Shown in pieces: positions 1 through 13,156 of a stretch of 64,000 nt of DNA. The translations under genes were made by a program, and so were the position numbers. Within the stretch, counting starts at the first letter, position 1. Each line of letters starts with the position of its first letter. Below the pieces are notes generated by a model. That model made no database searches and was not told where the DNA came from. It saw only the letters and a list, made by a program, of their open reading frames with translations. The DNA is taken from the NCBI RefSeq assembly GCF_003286085.1, contig NW_020825288.1:17918001-17982000 (forward strand), in the 5' to 3' direction. This DNA is from Drosophila persimilis. Its lineage: Eukaryota; Arthropoda; Insecta; Diptera; Drosophilidae.

Positions 1-430
1 TATCCTGAGCCACTGTCCGCCGTCCATCCATATCCATTGCATCCCTAAGTGGTCGAGTGCTCCCTCCAAGAGTGTGGACAAATCGTTCGCAAATGAAGAT
101 CCTATTAGCCTTCCCTGTGGTCATTGATGGCCCGACCCCAGCTGCCAAATACGTATGCAAAAAGGCAGCAGCCCAAGGGTCAGCATTGTTGGAAAAACAG
201 AGTGCGAGGGATGCCAGTGAATATATTGAAATATCATCGATCAAGGGATGGAAGACACACATCCTGTTCAGGGATAGATGTTGAGATTTTGTTGAGGCAA
301 TAAATCTGTGGCTAAACGCATCCCAAAACAAAGAATCACAAAGAGGAGGAAAATAGAGAAAATATTCAAGAAAAGGAAAATAGGTAAATGGGGTGTGCAT
401 AGTATGCCCACTGAATGAAGCGCCCCTCCA

Positions 431-466
431 GAATATTCAGAATATTCAGAATATTCAGAATATTCA
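431..466. repeat. Four perfect tandem copies of a 9-bp unit GAATATTCA
   Basis: The unit GAATATTCA repeats four times without a mismatch. Each unit contains GAA-TA-TTC, the two-site core of a heat-shock element. Adjacent units are 9 bp apart, so neighbouring dimers are one base out of the 10-bp register of a canonical HSE. Confidence 0.9.
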
Positions 467-1318
467 AACGATTTTTGTTTACTTTTTAGCATAAATCGTG
501 GAGATTGTGAGGATCGAAGTGCCACAGGCAATTGACGTAATGAGGGGGAAAGATGGGAGATACGCTATCCACTGGAAGTGCTGGAATTGTTCCCAGGGAT
601 TTTCTCACGTTGATGACATCAGTGATAACTCAGAGCCGTCTTCCTCCCGGGGTCTGTTCAACATAGGAGACAAATTCGCCAGCAATTAAAACTCTATAAG
701 GTCGCTGGCTTTGAGCGATCATGGTGGCCCTATGGTGGCAATTCCCTAATTGATTTCCCAGTGTAATGCTAGCCCGAAATAATAATTGTCGCTTCGTATC
801 CCCTGAATAAATGACTCTTCAGGACTAACTGCAATCAACCGAGCCGGCAGTAAAAACAGTGAACGTGACTTACAAAAGTTTTCCATTTGTAACTGAATAT
901 GAATTTCTCATATGTAAATGTAAAAGCATAAAAGCAGGAATACTCTTACAATGAGAGCAACTATGAATGAGCCTACATGGGGAATTAAAACAAGCCTTGA
1001 ACCGACCTATGGATCGCCTTTATACTATGGAAACGTATGGGCTTTTGTCTGCATTTTCATGCAGATTTCCATTCCAGTTGCCATTTTGGCGTGGAACCTT
1101 TTTTGTAATCAATAGCACAGAACATGGGTTAGTTCCTATCTCTCCCTCTCTCCCTCTCATTCTCCGTCCCTCTCTGTGTTATCCATGTCACTCAATTATG
1201 GCAACAATTGGGAAATCCACTTCAATCCCGATTCGCCAACCAAGTGACAAACCAGCTCCTTTCCTTCCTCCTTTCCATCCTTCCATACTTCCACCGTGCC
1301 TTGCTTAGCTAGGACCGA

Positions 1319-1713
1319 ATGCAAATGCAAATTCAAAATCAATCGATGGCCTCAGCCATCCTCAGCCTAGCCGTGGCCGAAGCGTCCCTCAGCTTCCGCC
1401 CTTCGCCAATCGATTTGTTCGATGTTCGAGGGATTTCCTCGCTGATTTGCATAAGTTTCCACACGGCGCGCGTGCGCAGTCGATCTGCGTGCCTGGAGTG
1501 TAATGTAACCCTCCTCCCCGACTGAGAACAGAATTGCAGGTTCATTTGCATAACACTGGCTCGGTGTCGGTTCTCGTGCCCGTGTCCTGGTGCCGGCTGG
1601 CGGCTGCCTGCCTTGCAAGGCCCTGGTGGAAAAGTCGCCTGTGCCAAAATTATGCAAATATTGGTTAAATGCGTTTTAGGCATCAGGTCCCTTCTCGTGC
1701 TGGAAATTTGCAT
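1319..1713. promoter_or_regulatory. Candidate enhancer: cluster of six ATGCAAAT octamers
   Basis: Exact ATGCAAAT/ATTTGCAT octamers, the classical POU-domain site, occur at 1319-1326, 1325-1332 (overlapping), 1445-1452, 1544-1551, 1652-1659 and 1706-1713. Two of them lie in arms of an imperfect inverted repeat (TTTGCATAACACTGGC at 1545-1560 and GCCAAAATTATGCAAA at 1643-1658). A similar arrangement recurs at 6.1-6.3 kb. The regulatory role is inferred from motif density only. Confidence 0.35.
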
Positions 1714-4700
1714 AATTTATTAATCACATACATGGGATAGGCTATGCGGAGGGTTGCAGTGCAAATAGTCGTTATTTTTTTGTCAGCAGCTGATTTTTAG
1801 ACTTCGTTTAATGCATTTTTGTGCATTTTCGCAGAGGAAGATTCTGGCAGAAAGATTTTCACACTTTTTAGGGAACCAAAACCTAAAACTTGGAGAACAA
1901 TTTATCAAAAATATTTGCCTTTTCAGCAGCTGTCCGACTTGATTGATGATCGTTATGAGTTCCTTGGACTTGTCTCCAGGATTGCCAGAGAAATCATTAG
2001 CTCCGAGTCAAGTTACCGATCGCAGAAATTTCTCACGAGTTTTTAAGGATTTTCGGGGCATTTTTTTTCGATTTTCTGGAGGGTTTTTTCGTAAAACTAA
2101 TGACAATATTAAAATTAATGAACGCAAGCGATGTTATAAGATACTTTACGGAGCACCCTGCAAATATTTACCCTTTTTCTGGGCGAAATGTTGCCTTAAT
2201 TTAGGAAACTGCAATTTCTATTTCGCATCCCTGCCAGGTAGGAGAGCATAGAATCTGGCAAATTTTCTAATTGACAGGAAAGGGTTTCGTTTTCAAGGAG
2301 TTTCCTAAAGTTTCATTTTCCGCATTTTTGCAACCCCTAGCGAATGTCCTTTCTTTGCCAAGCCATGCCAGGGGTCAGCTGCCAAAGTTCCCTGAACTCT
2401 GCAGCGCGAATGTGGAGAAAATAAAAATTGGAAAGAAAACTGAGAGGAGAAATATGGAATTATAATCTTATTACATCGTCACAACAAACAGCGCAACTCG
2501 GCGCCCCCTTGGCATCCCATGGGCATCCTTCGATCTTCTTCAGCTGCCTTTCTGGATGCTTGTTGCCTGCCAGGAAACTGCGCACCGGCCGGAGATACCG
2601 ACATTTGTCCCGAATTCCCTTCTTCGCAGAGCAATCCTTTCAGACACACACCGCACGGCGCACACAATGAGACGTGTCCTTACAAAAAGGATTACGCAGC
2701 ATGCTTAGACAAATGCTTTGGAGGGAACATCTTGTTATGTGCTCGGCATCATCTCCCTCTCTCTTCGCAGCTTGAGGGTGGATTCTCGATACTCAATCGG
2801 TTTCCTGATTTTTTTTTTTTTTTTTTGGCATTTTCTGTACAAATTCCGTTCTTGTTTAGTGGAAAATGCCCCCAACCCTGATTTAGTTTTTATTTAATTT
2901 TCGTTTTGGTTTTGGCAGTTGCGCAATCAGCCGAACAACGCCAACACTGTTCCAGGGAACAGGATCGGGATATCATGATCAAGGCACGTTTGCAGCCTGA
3001 TTGGGTTTCCGTTTCCATTGTTCCCGAAGGAAGGAATATCAATGCCAGTTCTGGAATGCTATGCAACCACTAAGTTGATACAACGTCCAATACTGTCCTT
3101 CAAAATAGTTCTTGTCTCATCTTTAAATACAATTTCTGATCCTTTTTTATTCAATGAAAACTATGAACGTAATTATTGTACAACAATTTTTAGATGGGTG
3201 TTTCAAAACTATTTAGTGTTCCTTGAATTCCTTGAATATATTTCTTGTTTTGCATTATTTTGATATGATAATTGTACTGATGAATTTGTAGATCAAATTA
3301 AAATGGGATAATACGTTCTATAATTTACCAAATCTAATACAATAATAAAAAAGGTGGGTTGATTTACTAAAAATGTTATACCTTATTCATTGGACAATTT
3401 ACATAATTGCTGGGATCTAGCACCACTCGATAAGCTAAATAAATAAAAAAAAAATAAATACCTTGCCATAAGAAAAATATATAGTTAGCTTCAAACATCA
3501 AAACAAATTTAAGGATATCAGCGCTGTATCGCACAGTAACTTCTTAAGAACAACATTTAGTTAGTTGCTGATAATTAGTGAAAATCTTTAATTATCTACG
3601 GGAGGATCGTATGTTATGTCCCAGAAAAATTGAAAGATGCCCTCTCTGCAGTCTGTATGTATTCACATTAAGCCAGAGCTCTACTGGAAATTGTGGTAAA
3701 AATTGTAGTATTTGAGAATACCCAGAAAGGGAAAATGCGATCTGGGGTGTACACACATTTGAATGCAAGTAACAGTGTGCAACGGGAATTCCTCGATACG
3801 TGTGTCCTTACGGCTGCTGAGGTGTAACCTCGAAATGTAAACACAATCTAAGTCTCAATCAATATTATCGCCCTGCACTTCGCCCCTGGACCTGTCCGAG
3901 CTAACGACATCAACAGTTTGCTAATGACAGCCAAAATTTATGCAAATTGAGTGTCAAACAGGGGCGTTGAAGGGCCATGTCCGATGGCAGTCAGCTCTTT
4001 CTCTTTCTGCTGCAAACTTTGGTAAACCGAAGCAATTAAGTTTGGCTGACTTTATTATCGGCGACTGCGAACTCTTTAAGGATCTGGGAAAAAACTGTTA
4101 AGCTTTAGTGGCACGGCGGTGAATCTTGGTGGCCTAAGCAAATAATTAGGTACCAACTTTGATTAATATTTGTTTGGACAGTCAAGAGGAAGAGTCGCCC
4201 GGGAGGGAAGCGAAACCCACCCTTGGTCCCAAGGTTTTGCCATTTTTCGGCAACGGAAATTAAAGAAAAATAGGAAGAGATAGGAAGATGGTTTTCGCCT
4301 TTAAATCCCCGTCCAGTCAGGCATGAAGGCACTTTTGCCGCAGCTTAGCTCGCTCGGGCAAGGTCAGGGTCCATTAGGTTAAATGATATTGATGATGATC
4401 GCAGGGACCGATCAGATCAGCTGGCGCTGTCCCTTCGACTGAGGGTTACTTTCGCTTAAGATCTGCTTTTTATCTGCCATTTGCCTGGGAAAATTCTCAC
4501 ATTTTCACACAAAAATTATTGAGCTGTTTACGTTCGCTTTGGTCCCGGGTCTGGTCCTGCTAATAAAGCAATTAATAGGATTAAATATGCAAGGACACAG
4601 TGCCTATGTTGACAGTTGACTGGCCAGAGGTCAAGTTGCATTGGTCATTTGGCAGCAGCAGCAGCGGCAGCAGCAGCTCAGGGGTGGCCGAAACTGCCAA

Positions 4701-6101
4701 ATAGTCAAATTGTTAGCTACTCGAATTTTAAGGAACCTTTCATCGAAAATAGGCCTAGTCCGTTTCGTGATCTTCCAATCATTGATTGATGGTTATGCCT
4801 GGTCAAAAACTATTGATCATCCTGCCAAGGGTTGGCCCTCTCCACGGCCACGGTCTAGGAAAGTCTCGAATTTCCTACTAAGAAAACCCTTCGAAAAACT
4901 GATACTTTTTGCACCAATCCCTTACGCGAAAATCGAATGACAAATGCCATCCTAATGATGTCAGCTGCTGCAACCAAGATTTATGTGAAAGTCTCCTCGA
5001 GGTGGTTCTTTCCGAAAGGGTAATGTAACCCTTGCCGTTTCTCCTTCATGCAAAAAAAGAAAAAGTATTTACGTGTTTCTGCCTGTCTGAGCAAAAGGAT
5101 TCGTACACTGCAGTCGTGCTAAAAGGGAAACCTGCATTCTGCGCTCCTTTTGCCCGGGCTGCATCGAAAATTCATGCCTAATCCTTTCCTTCTTTATTAC
5201 TGTGTGTGTTTTTCCACGATTGTTGCCATTCCCCCGACATTCGATACTGCAAATTGCATAAACAAGGAGCATGGGAAATTAATAAATTGATTGAAGACGG
5301 CAAAAGGGTTGAGGGTTCCGCAGAAAAACATTTTTGCATTCCACGATTGCCGATATCTGAGGCTTGGGAAAATTGCAGAGCAAGATTGCGGAAATTGATT
5401 GTTCGTAAAGAGTTCGATATGGAAGTAGAAAAACTATTCATTAGTGCAAAGAAATACCTTCGAATACCTCTCTTTTCCCCTTTTTGGAATATACAAAATA
5501 TGTGTGGCATATGTTGAAGGAATATGTTGCAAAGGAATAACCGATATGTTAACATATCATATAACTGTTGGTCTCCAAACACTTGCAGAATATGCTCGAA
5601 AATATAAAAGAACGTTGTATAATTTGTATTGTTTATAAAGATTGAATGGACATCTTGACATTTCACACAGTGAAAAATTTTAAATTGTAAATAGATTATT
5701 ACCTCAAAAAAGGATAAAGTCTCTACCATGCGAGATCTTAGACTTGCAACTCCCTATATATATTTTCCCAAATTTTCCGACTGTTCTCCTAATGGAAGCC
5801 CGACCTCATTACTTAATACTTAATAATATATTTGCAAATTTCCAATCGACTTCATACAACCTAACATCGTTTGTAAATGCGCCTTGAATTTCATGAATAT
5901 TTAAAAGGATTGAACGGGGTTGCCCGCAAAAGACGTCTATCTCCCCTGCCAAACGAATACCGGGCCCAAGACGAACGTATTGGCACTTGAGGAGAATTAA
6001 CATTTAGCACTGTGCTTGCCAAACAAAAACGCATCAAAATGAAATCAAGGACTTGGCTGCGGGAACTTCTAACCCGTTGGCCGGGGTGTTGAATCCGGGA
6101 A

Positions 6102-6298
6102 ATTTGCATAACATTGGCACAAGTCAAAAATGAGTCCCGCATCCCCCAGCCCAGACCAATCTCATCCCTCGCCTGCAGGCCAGGACACACGGACACCCGC
6201 TTAATTGAAAATGCCAAAATTATGCAAATTTTCACAAAAACTCAGATGTGCATCATTTGGGTCACATTTGTCGGCATGAGGCTGTGGAAAATTTGCAT
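6102..6298. promoter_or_regulatory. Second octamer cluster resembling the one at 1.5-1.7 kb
   Basis: ATTTGCAT/ATGCAAAT octamers lie at 6102-6109, 6223-6230 and 6291-6298. The 16-mer GCCAAAATTATGCAAA (6214-6229) is identical to the one at 1643-1658, and TTTGCATAACATTGGC (6103-6118) differs by one base from 1545-1560. TGGAAAATTTGCAT (6285-6298) matches TGGAAATTTGCAT at 1701-1713. Order and approximate spacing are conserved between the two modules. Enhancer function is an inference. Confidence 0.35.
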
Positions 6299-6973
6299 GC
6301 TAGGGGAATGAATTCTCGGAAAATATATGCAACGCCATTTACAGTTTATCATTTATAACTTACGCTCTCTGAATAAAATTATTTGCTGATTGCAATCAGT
6401 GTAAGAAGGGATTTCGGATTAGGATTTAGGATTGGCACTGGGGAAGTCGGAAGTCATAATAAAGCTTATATTTCTGTTCTTGAGACCACTCAGATCTGAA
6501 ATTTAGTTTTAGTTTTTTCCGATTCTATAAAGCCGAATCGATTTTCATCGAGAAACATTGCTTAAATCATTGCAATCATTGCTTAAAGAAATCTTTGCAG
6601 AAACATTTAAAGACTCAACCCACCAGGTGATGTTTACCAGTCCAGCTATTTATGGACCATGTCCATGTGCGCTTTTAAGTTAAGAGTTAAGATTTCTAGG
6701 ATTATCCGTTTCGTTTTTTAGAGAGTACAAGCAGATTGATATTTTTTCTGAATCTTCATTCATTCGCCCCACACGAGAATCTCCCATTGATTTGCTTGAC
6801 TTGCCGTCGCGAGCAAAGCCTAGATGCCTTAAGATATACTGACAATAGATCGATTGATAGATGATCGTAAAAGTTCAAGCAAATATTAATGATGCGTTGA
6901 TGTCCTTGAAAAAGCGAAAACTTTTGACTTTGAGTTTCCAATTCTATTTAAGAGAGCAGGGAACGCGGTCTCG

Positions 6974-6992
6974 TCTCTCTCTCTCTCTCTCT
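6974..6992. repeat. (TC)n microsatellite
   Basis: An uninterrupted TC dinucleotide run. Such runs can bind GAGA factor in Drosophila, but nothing else here marks a promoter. Confidence 0.9.
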
Positions 6993-9089
6993 TCGCTCTT
7001 TCAACCTACCACACTTTCCCCCCTCTTGCGCATTTTATCCCTCTCTCACTGAACAGATTTTCAAAAATTCTGCGGGAAAGTCAGCCAATTTTTTGTTGTA
7101 TTTAGCAAACATCTGAGCGCGTAACGCTTTTCTATGTCCTCAACAATTGAACACGCTGTCAGGCGACAGGGCACAGCATCCTTTATCCTTTCAGTACATA
7201 GGAGCCCAGCTACCCCTTTCCATGATGGCCGTGACAATGCCAAAATGTAGCATTTATAAATTTTTCAAATCACACAATTTCCAACAAAAATAAAGAGCTG
7301 AGCGGCAACAAAAAAAGGGTGGATAGCTATGGGCTTGGGAGGTGAATGCAAGTCCAGCAGGAGATCCCAGTCATGAGTGGGTCTATGTAGTACCTAAATA
7401 CATACATAGTTAGACATATGTACATATTATGTATGTATGTACCTATGCGTGTATCTTCGCATTATAGTTATTGTAGCTCTAGTTATAATTATATGATTTC
7501 CCTTATTGAGATCCTAAAGACCTTTCCTTCACTGACCGACAAGTTGACCACAGGCGACTTCCTAATTAAACGCACGTGCTTTGGGTTTCGTGCCCAGAGG
7601 ATGTGCGGACAACATCAAGTCGAGCAGGAATCGTGCCGGTCTCTGGTCAAGCGGTCACTCCTGGCTGTCAAGGGGTTAACTTGTTTGGACACGCGCCACG
7701 AAAACCTACAAACAAACAATGAAAATTTATCAAAACGGTAGAGTCAAAATGGGCTGTGGTCAAGCGCAGACCATAACACGATTTAGGAAAACTGGTTTTC
7801 CGCCCGAAAACGCCTGGAAAATGGTGTGAAAATGCACTTAGGCAATAATTAAGCGGTTAAACTTCAGAATGGAAATTTGAGGAAATGTAGCGCATTTGCA
7901 AAACAAATTACAATTAAAGAACTTGAGTTTCTGGTTTCGCTTTCTGCGCACAAAAAGTTTCCTTTTTCCCCATTCCGGACGGTTCGTTCAGGCGACCAAC
8001 GAGTGCCGCCCCTTTAACCCTATTGAAACTCTATACAGCCATCGATCATGATCGCGCTTCCTTCCGCAAAAATTTCCCACAGTGCAAAAATCGCCAAAAG
8101 ATTGCGATTGAGATCATGAAACGTAGCCCAGCGAAAAGAAATTTACGAGCGATCAAATAACCGAAAACCCCAGGCCAGGTATCAAAGGGTGCAGAGTATT
8201 GCAAGAGGTCCTATGCTCCGATCTCGAGTTCAAATGTGTCACGTCTTATGATGTCACTTTTGCCGAGGCTGCAGCACCAACCCCAATACCCAGTACCGGG
8301 TCGAAGATAGTCATCAGCCTTCTTCATCCTCATCCTCATCCTCATCCCTGATCCTCGCAGGGTTCACAGTAAATTACGCGTAGAGGTGAAATACAAACAA
8401 AAGGAGATCGTCTACTCCTTGCCAAAGGTCTGTCTGAGGTCTCCAACCCTTGCCTGGCAGTTTTCCTTAGTTTTCCCCCTTTTCTTCTATTTTTTGTGAC
8501 GAATTTAATGATTTTTGCCTCAAAACTGAAACGATTTTTCATTGACCCGACTGCGGGGTAGGTTCAGAGTTCGCCTTCGGTTTTTGTTATGCCAGCTTGA
8601 ACTGCTAAATGCGTTCACCCGTGAAGACTGCTGACTAAGGAGAGGTATCCGGCCTTGACTATGGCCTGGTTTTGTGGTTTTTGTGCCGCATTAAGCTGGA
8701 TTTATGGCATCGAGTGCCGATAGTCATGCAGATTAATGAGAGAGTGTCCCAAAGGTGAACCGCCAACTTCTGTTCGACTATGCAAAGTTCTGCACTTTAG
8801 CACAACCTAAAATTAGAAAAACCGAAACGGACTAGTCGGCAACGTATGTATATGCTCGTACTCATACTAAAACGGGTAATGTTCCTACCACTATATGTGG
8901 AATTAGGAATGCAATATTATCTTATTAAGGTAAATATGGTAACAATAAAACACCAATTTCTATCCTTTGAAATACATTCAGATGATATATGTAGTTCAAG
9001 CTGGACCACTGACAGGTCTTGGCGGTTCCAAGGTATCAATATTAGGGTCTGCATAGTGTTTTAGCCAGAAAGTCTAAGAACTGACGGAT

Positions 9090-9300
9090 AGAGGACTCTA
9101 GAATCAGACAGACGTGCATGGCTATATTGACTCAGTTTGTCTTCTGATCATCAAGAAAATACTCTTTCATAGTATGCAGATATATAGTTTATGCGGTCGG
9201 AGGTTGCTTCTTTCCTGTGTGTTGTAAAAATCTAGTCAAAATCATAATACCCTCTTCTAGGGTATACACATTCTACCTTTATCTAAAACTGTATATTTCG
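9090..9300 (+). mobile_element. Degraded INE-1 (DINE-1) Helitron-like remnant
   Basis: The segment resembles the conserved INE-1 core in order: a gacagacg...catggct block, a gactc block, gatcatcaagaa, a TATA-like stretch, then gcggtcgg followed by a cttctttcctg-like block and a tataccc-like end. Many substitutions and small indels make it an old, non-autonomous relic. The family assignment is from memory of the INE-1 consensus. Confidence 0.5.
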
Positions 9301-10837
9301 TAGAAAAAAAAGTGGACCACTCATACAGTAAATATGCAAATGATCGATAGATGCAGCCGCAGCCACACAACGACAAGAACATAGATTTTTCAAAATAATT
9401 TGATGCTACATTTGTATGCCGAAAAGGAAAAAGTTTGATGTTGAAGGGATGGCGGGAGGTGGGCTCGGAGTTCGTATGGGGAGTAGACCAGCACGCTGAC
9501 CCAAAATTATAAAGTTACAATAGCGCGGGCAACCCTTTGCTACCCCCGAACGACTTGAATTACCAGGGCCCTGCTGCTGGACCACGGACCCTTGGACAGC
9601 CGCAGCTCATTGCTTTGCCCATCGCGCTGTCAACTCCGGGTACTGTGCGTGGTGCGCTTGTTAGCGACGCCGCCCTACAGGGCAACGGCGTGCATATGGG
9701 TATTCAAATTTTTTCATGCCCGCCGATGGATTTGACCAAACAAATCCTTTCTAATTTCGCTTTTGCTCCGAGCCCAGAGTGCTGCGCATGTGCAGCAGAT
9801 TACTGGTGGACGCTGTGCAGCTTTGGTTCCTTGCAGCCGAGCACGACAAACGGGTTTTGAATTTCATATGCCTCAGGATGCCAGTTGTCCGTGTGTGCGT
9901 GACCCATCCATCAAGGGACGTGGACGATGCGGACGGGCGGAAGCTGCAGAGGGGCAAAAACAACAAGTCATTTGAAGTTTTAATAGATGTTGCATCCTTT
10001 TGTTCAGGAAAGTAGCTAAAACTGGTTTCTAGGCAGACCAACCCTCTCCCCTGCCTTGCCGTGTCTCAAAATTTGAACTGAAATTTTATTTTAATTTTTC
10101 CTTTCACATTGGACAAGTTCTGCCTGGGAAATGTCTTGTGCAAACCCTTTCTTTTTCTGTAAAATTTACAATTTATTTTGATAGAATTTATCTCTTGCCG
10201 CCTAATGAGCACTTTGGGTAATGGTATGTTGGGAAGGCGTTGGGAAATTAAAAGGATTTTAGAAATCATAGTTGAAGCCACATCAACAATGGCGTCGTAT
10301 ATATACATATTCTTTAAGAAGACTTCCCTCTTAGAAAAATCACCCACATGTCGGACATACCCGAGTCGCTGGCAGATCATTGTTATGTTATGCGTGTGTC
10401 AACTAATGAAAAATTTAAAATTCAACCCTTGCCGGCATTATACCAGTGCCCTGTCCGAATTATCATTGGTATACTTTGCTCGACCTTTTGCGGAGCGGGG
10501 TCAATATGCGGCGTGCGCTCTACTGGTCAGGAATACGCTTCGCCCCCGGCTACCAGGATATTTCAAACAATGGTCATGATTCAAAATTGCAAATTCATAA
10601 ACGTTTACGCATACGCTTGCTTTGTTATGCAAATGTAAGAAATAAATTCGATTTACTTGAAATTTAAATTGAAGAAGAGACAAATTTGAATTGGGCGCCA
10701 AAATTTATGTTGAGCTGGTCTCACTAATTATATTAAGCTTACACGTTTTCCAGCACTAGACTTCAGGGGTGCACAACATTTATTTCATCAATTCAAAAAA
10801 AAACAAAAAAAATTGTTACCGAAATATATTTTAAATA

Positions 10838-12005
10838 CAAATGCAAAAACAATTTAGTCTCTGTTTTAAATATCACGATGATTTTTTGCAGTTTATTGTC
10901 ATCCTACAGAGACCAAGAATAGGTATAAGGAGATATATATATACAAGATATAAATCATATGCATAAATATGTCTAAAAAATATCAATTTGAGAAAATTTC
11001 TGTATTAATTTCGGATTAAAAACAGTTCGGAAAACAGGATCTTCATATTAAATTAACGAAATAGGGTATACAAAAACTATACACGCATAATGTTTCAAAT
11101 ACCAGCAACATTGCGACTGTTTTCTGTTTGTTGAACTATTTTGTTTATGCCTTGTTTAAGCCAAAATACAATAAAAGCAAAGACTAAAAACTAGCCAATC
11201 ATGAAGAAAATGTATTTATCAACGGCCTAAAATTATGTGGGCAGAACTAAGAATTTTAGTTAGCCAGAAACATTCAACGGAATCTCTAAATTGAGCAATA
11301 TGAACGACCATCCTCTTTCGTTTTTGTGTTTTGACCTATTTCGCTAAAACCTTTTTTTGTTTGACCTATTTCGCTAAAACCTTATTGTAGACAAGATCCA
11401 ACAAAAGCAAGTATTAAAAATATGCCCGTTAGGTAGAAAATTGATTCATTAGTCGGATAAAATTATGTGGGCATGGCTAAATGTTCTGTATAGCTGGTAA
11501 TATTCGACGGAATAAAGAATTGAGCAATTGAAACGATACTCGTTTGCTTATGCTACTGTTGTATGAGCAAAAGTGCCTTGTGCGTCTGCCTACAGTGGCT
11601 TTGAATAACAGTAAGTCCTGATGTCACCTTCTTCGCATTTACAGTAAAAGTCGAGCCACAGAGTCCGCAGCTGCGATGCCGAAACGACGAAACCCGCGTC
11701 ATGCGATAGTATCGATAACGACTCGCATGTAATTTTCAATTGTACCAAGTACACCACAACAAGGCAAAACTTCCCATCTCTAAGAAAGTATAATGATATT
11801 TACAAATTCTTTGAAAAAGAAAACATCAGCGCGTACCAAACAATAATTGACTTCATCGACGAAATTGATGTAAAGCTATAAACAGTACTCCAACATCTTC
11901 AATTCTTTGACTTGGCAATTTCCACCTTCAAAAGGCGGGCGGCCAAATACTCCCACGCTACGCACGGGTAGCATGGTAACTTAAACCCTAAAAAATAAAA
12001 TAAAA
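10838..12005 (+). mobile_element. 3' fragment of a non-LTR (LINE-like) retrotransposon, copy 1
   Basis: This 1.2-kb segment is repeated in inverted orientation at 25456-26550 with high identity by eye. Its 3' part encodes, with interruptions, the end of a reverse transcriptase polyprotein: an HVIF-ICPKY-type zinc-knuckle tail lies around 11.7-11.8 kb, followed by an ending similar to IDFIDEIDVKL and a stop near 11880. It ends in a short A-rich tail (CCTAAAAAATAAAATAAAA) about 40 bp before the CG1239 start codon. Relative to copy 2 it lacks about 50 bp near 11625. Two related blocks around AAATTATGTGGGCA (near 11229 and 11460) form an internal tandem repeat. The 5' 250 bp may be an adjoining unrelated repeat. 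It resembles jockey/R1/LOA-type elements; I cannot name the family. Confidence 0.75.
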
Positions 12006-12045
12006 CCACCATTTGGATATGTTTTAAAACTTACTAGATTTCACC

Positions 12046-13022
12046 ATGGAAGTGGAAAACAATAACAACACGCAGCTACCTGCAAATACATCAGAAAAGT
12101 GTCCCGAGAAGAGAAAAGCTACCTTCGATGACAAGCCACTGGAAATCAAAAGACTAAAAGAGGACTGCTCCGAGGTGGAGACTACTTCTCGGCCTCCACC
12201 GCAGAGCCCAAAAAAGCGCTTGCAACTAGACGGAAAGACTCAAAACAACAGAACCAAGCGCAACAAAGATCTTAATTTCTTGTATGGCAACTACAAGCAC
12301 TACTACGGGAAGCGCATACTGGATAAGGACTTTCACGACATACGCTTGGATGTGCTGGGCACTCAGCCGGAGCTTTTCCGCGACAAGCAGTTGCTCGACA
12401 TCGGCTGTAATTCAGGGCATCTGTCAATTGAAATTTGCAAAAAGTTCAATGCCAAGAGTCTCGTCGGCCTCGATATTGACCGCGGTCTTGTGAAGGATGC
12501 TCAAATGACCATTAGCTCCTTGAAGCACCTGACGCCTCCAGGGTCTAGGTTTCCTTACAATGTGAAATTTTTGCATGGCAACTATGTCCTGGATGACGAT
12601 GTACTACTAGAGATAGAGCGCCCCCAGTTCGATGTGATATTGTGTCTCTCAGTCACTAAGTGGATTCACCTTAACTTCTGTGATGCTGGCCTGAAGCAGG
12701 CTTTCCGCCGCATGTTCTTGCAGCTGCGGCCGGACGGAAAACTCATCCTAGAGCCTCAATCTTTTGATGGCTACAGGAGACGTAAAAAAATATCTGTAAG
12801 TGAGTGCATATTTATCGTAAATGGTAATCATTCACTTTCAAAGTACTTCACATTTAGGAGAACATCAGAGAAAACTACAATTCCATCAAATTTCGACCAG
12901 ACCAATTCCCTGAATATTTGCTCAGTCCAGAGGTAGGCTTTGCCAGTATGGAGCTAATGGGCATACCTGAACACTGCAAAACTGGATTCAAGCGACCCAT
13001 TCAAATATTTAAAAAAGTGTAG
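12046..13022 (+). CDS. CG1239: Bin3/MePCE-type RNA methyltransferase (7SK capping enzyme-like)
   Basis: Two coding exons, 12046-12795 and 12858-13022, with a 62-bp GTAAGT...TTTAG intron in phase 0, give 304 residues. The N-terminal 70 residues are charged and disordered. A SAM-binding motif I (LLDIGCNSGHLS) lies near residue 117, followed by VGLDID and by FDVILCLSVTKWIHLN, the signature of the Bin3 family that methylates the gamma-phosphate of RNA 5' ends (7SK, U6). The spliced C-terminus carries the family-typical FRPDQFPEYL and a final KRPIQIFKK motif. The fly has a larger paralogue, bin3, so this short form may serve a different RNA. A polyadenylation signal AATAAA sits at 13051. It converges on CG2100, and the upstream retrotransposon tail leaves only about 40 bp before the ATG. 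Confidence 0.93.
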
Positions 13023-13156
13023 TATTTTGATGCCAACCGGAATAAGCTCAAATAAAAGGTGATTGTATAGTTTCCAGAAAAGCACTTCATTAACAGGAGG
13101 ATTTTAGGTAAAGCTATATACAGAAAATAAATTTAGATTCTTGATTACAGATCGTG

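Larger units (their letters stand above)
1..10837. other. Gene-free intergenic or intronic DNA
   Basis: I see no coding exon I can defend in this 10.8 kb. Open frames here are short, mostly lack an ATG, and show no recognisable domain or matched splice sites. The DNA is AT-rich with T- and A-runs (for example 2810-2827), microsatellites, ATGCAAAT octamers and at least one INE-1-like remnant. It could be the intergenic space left of CG1239 or a long intron of a gene outside the window; the sequence does not decide between these. Confidence 0.6.
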
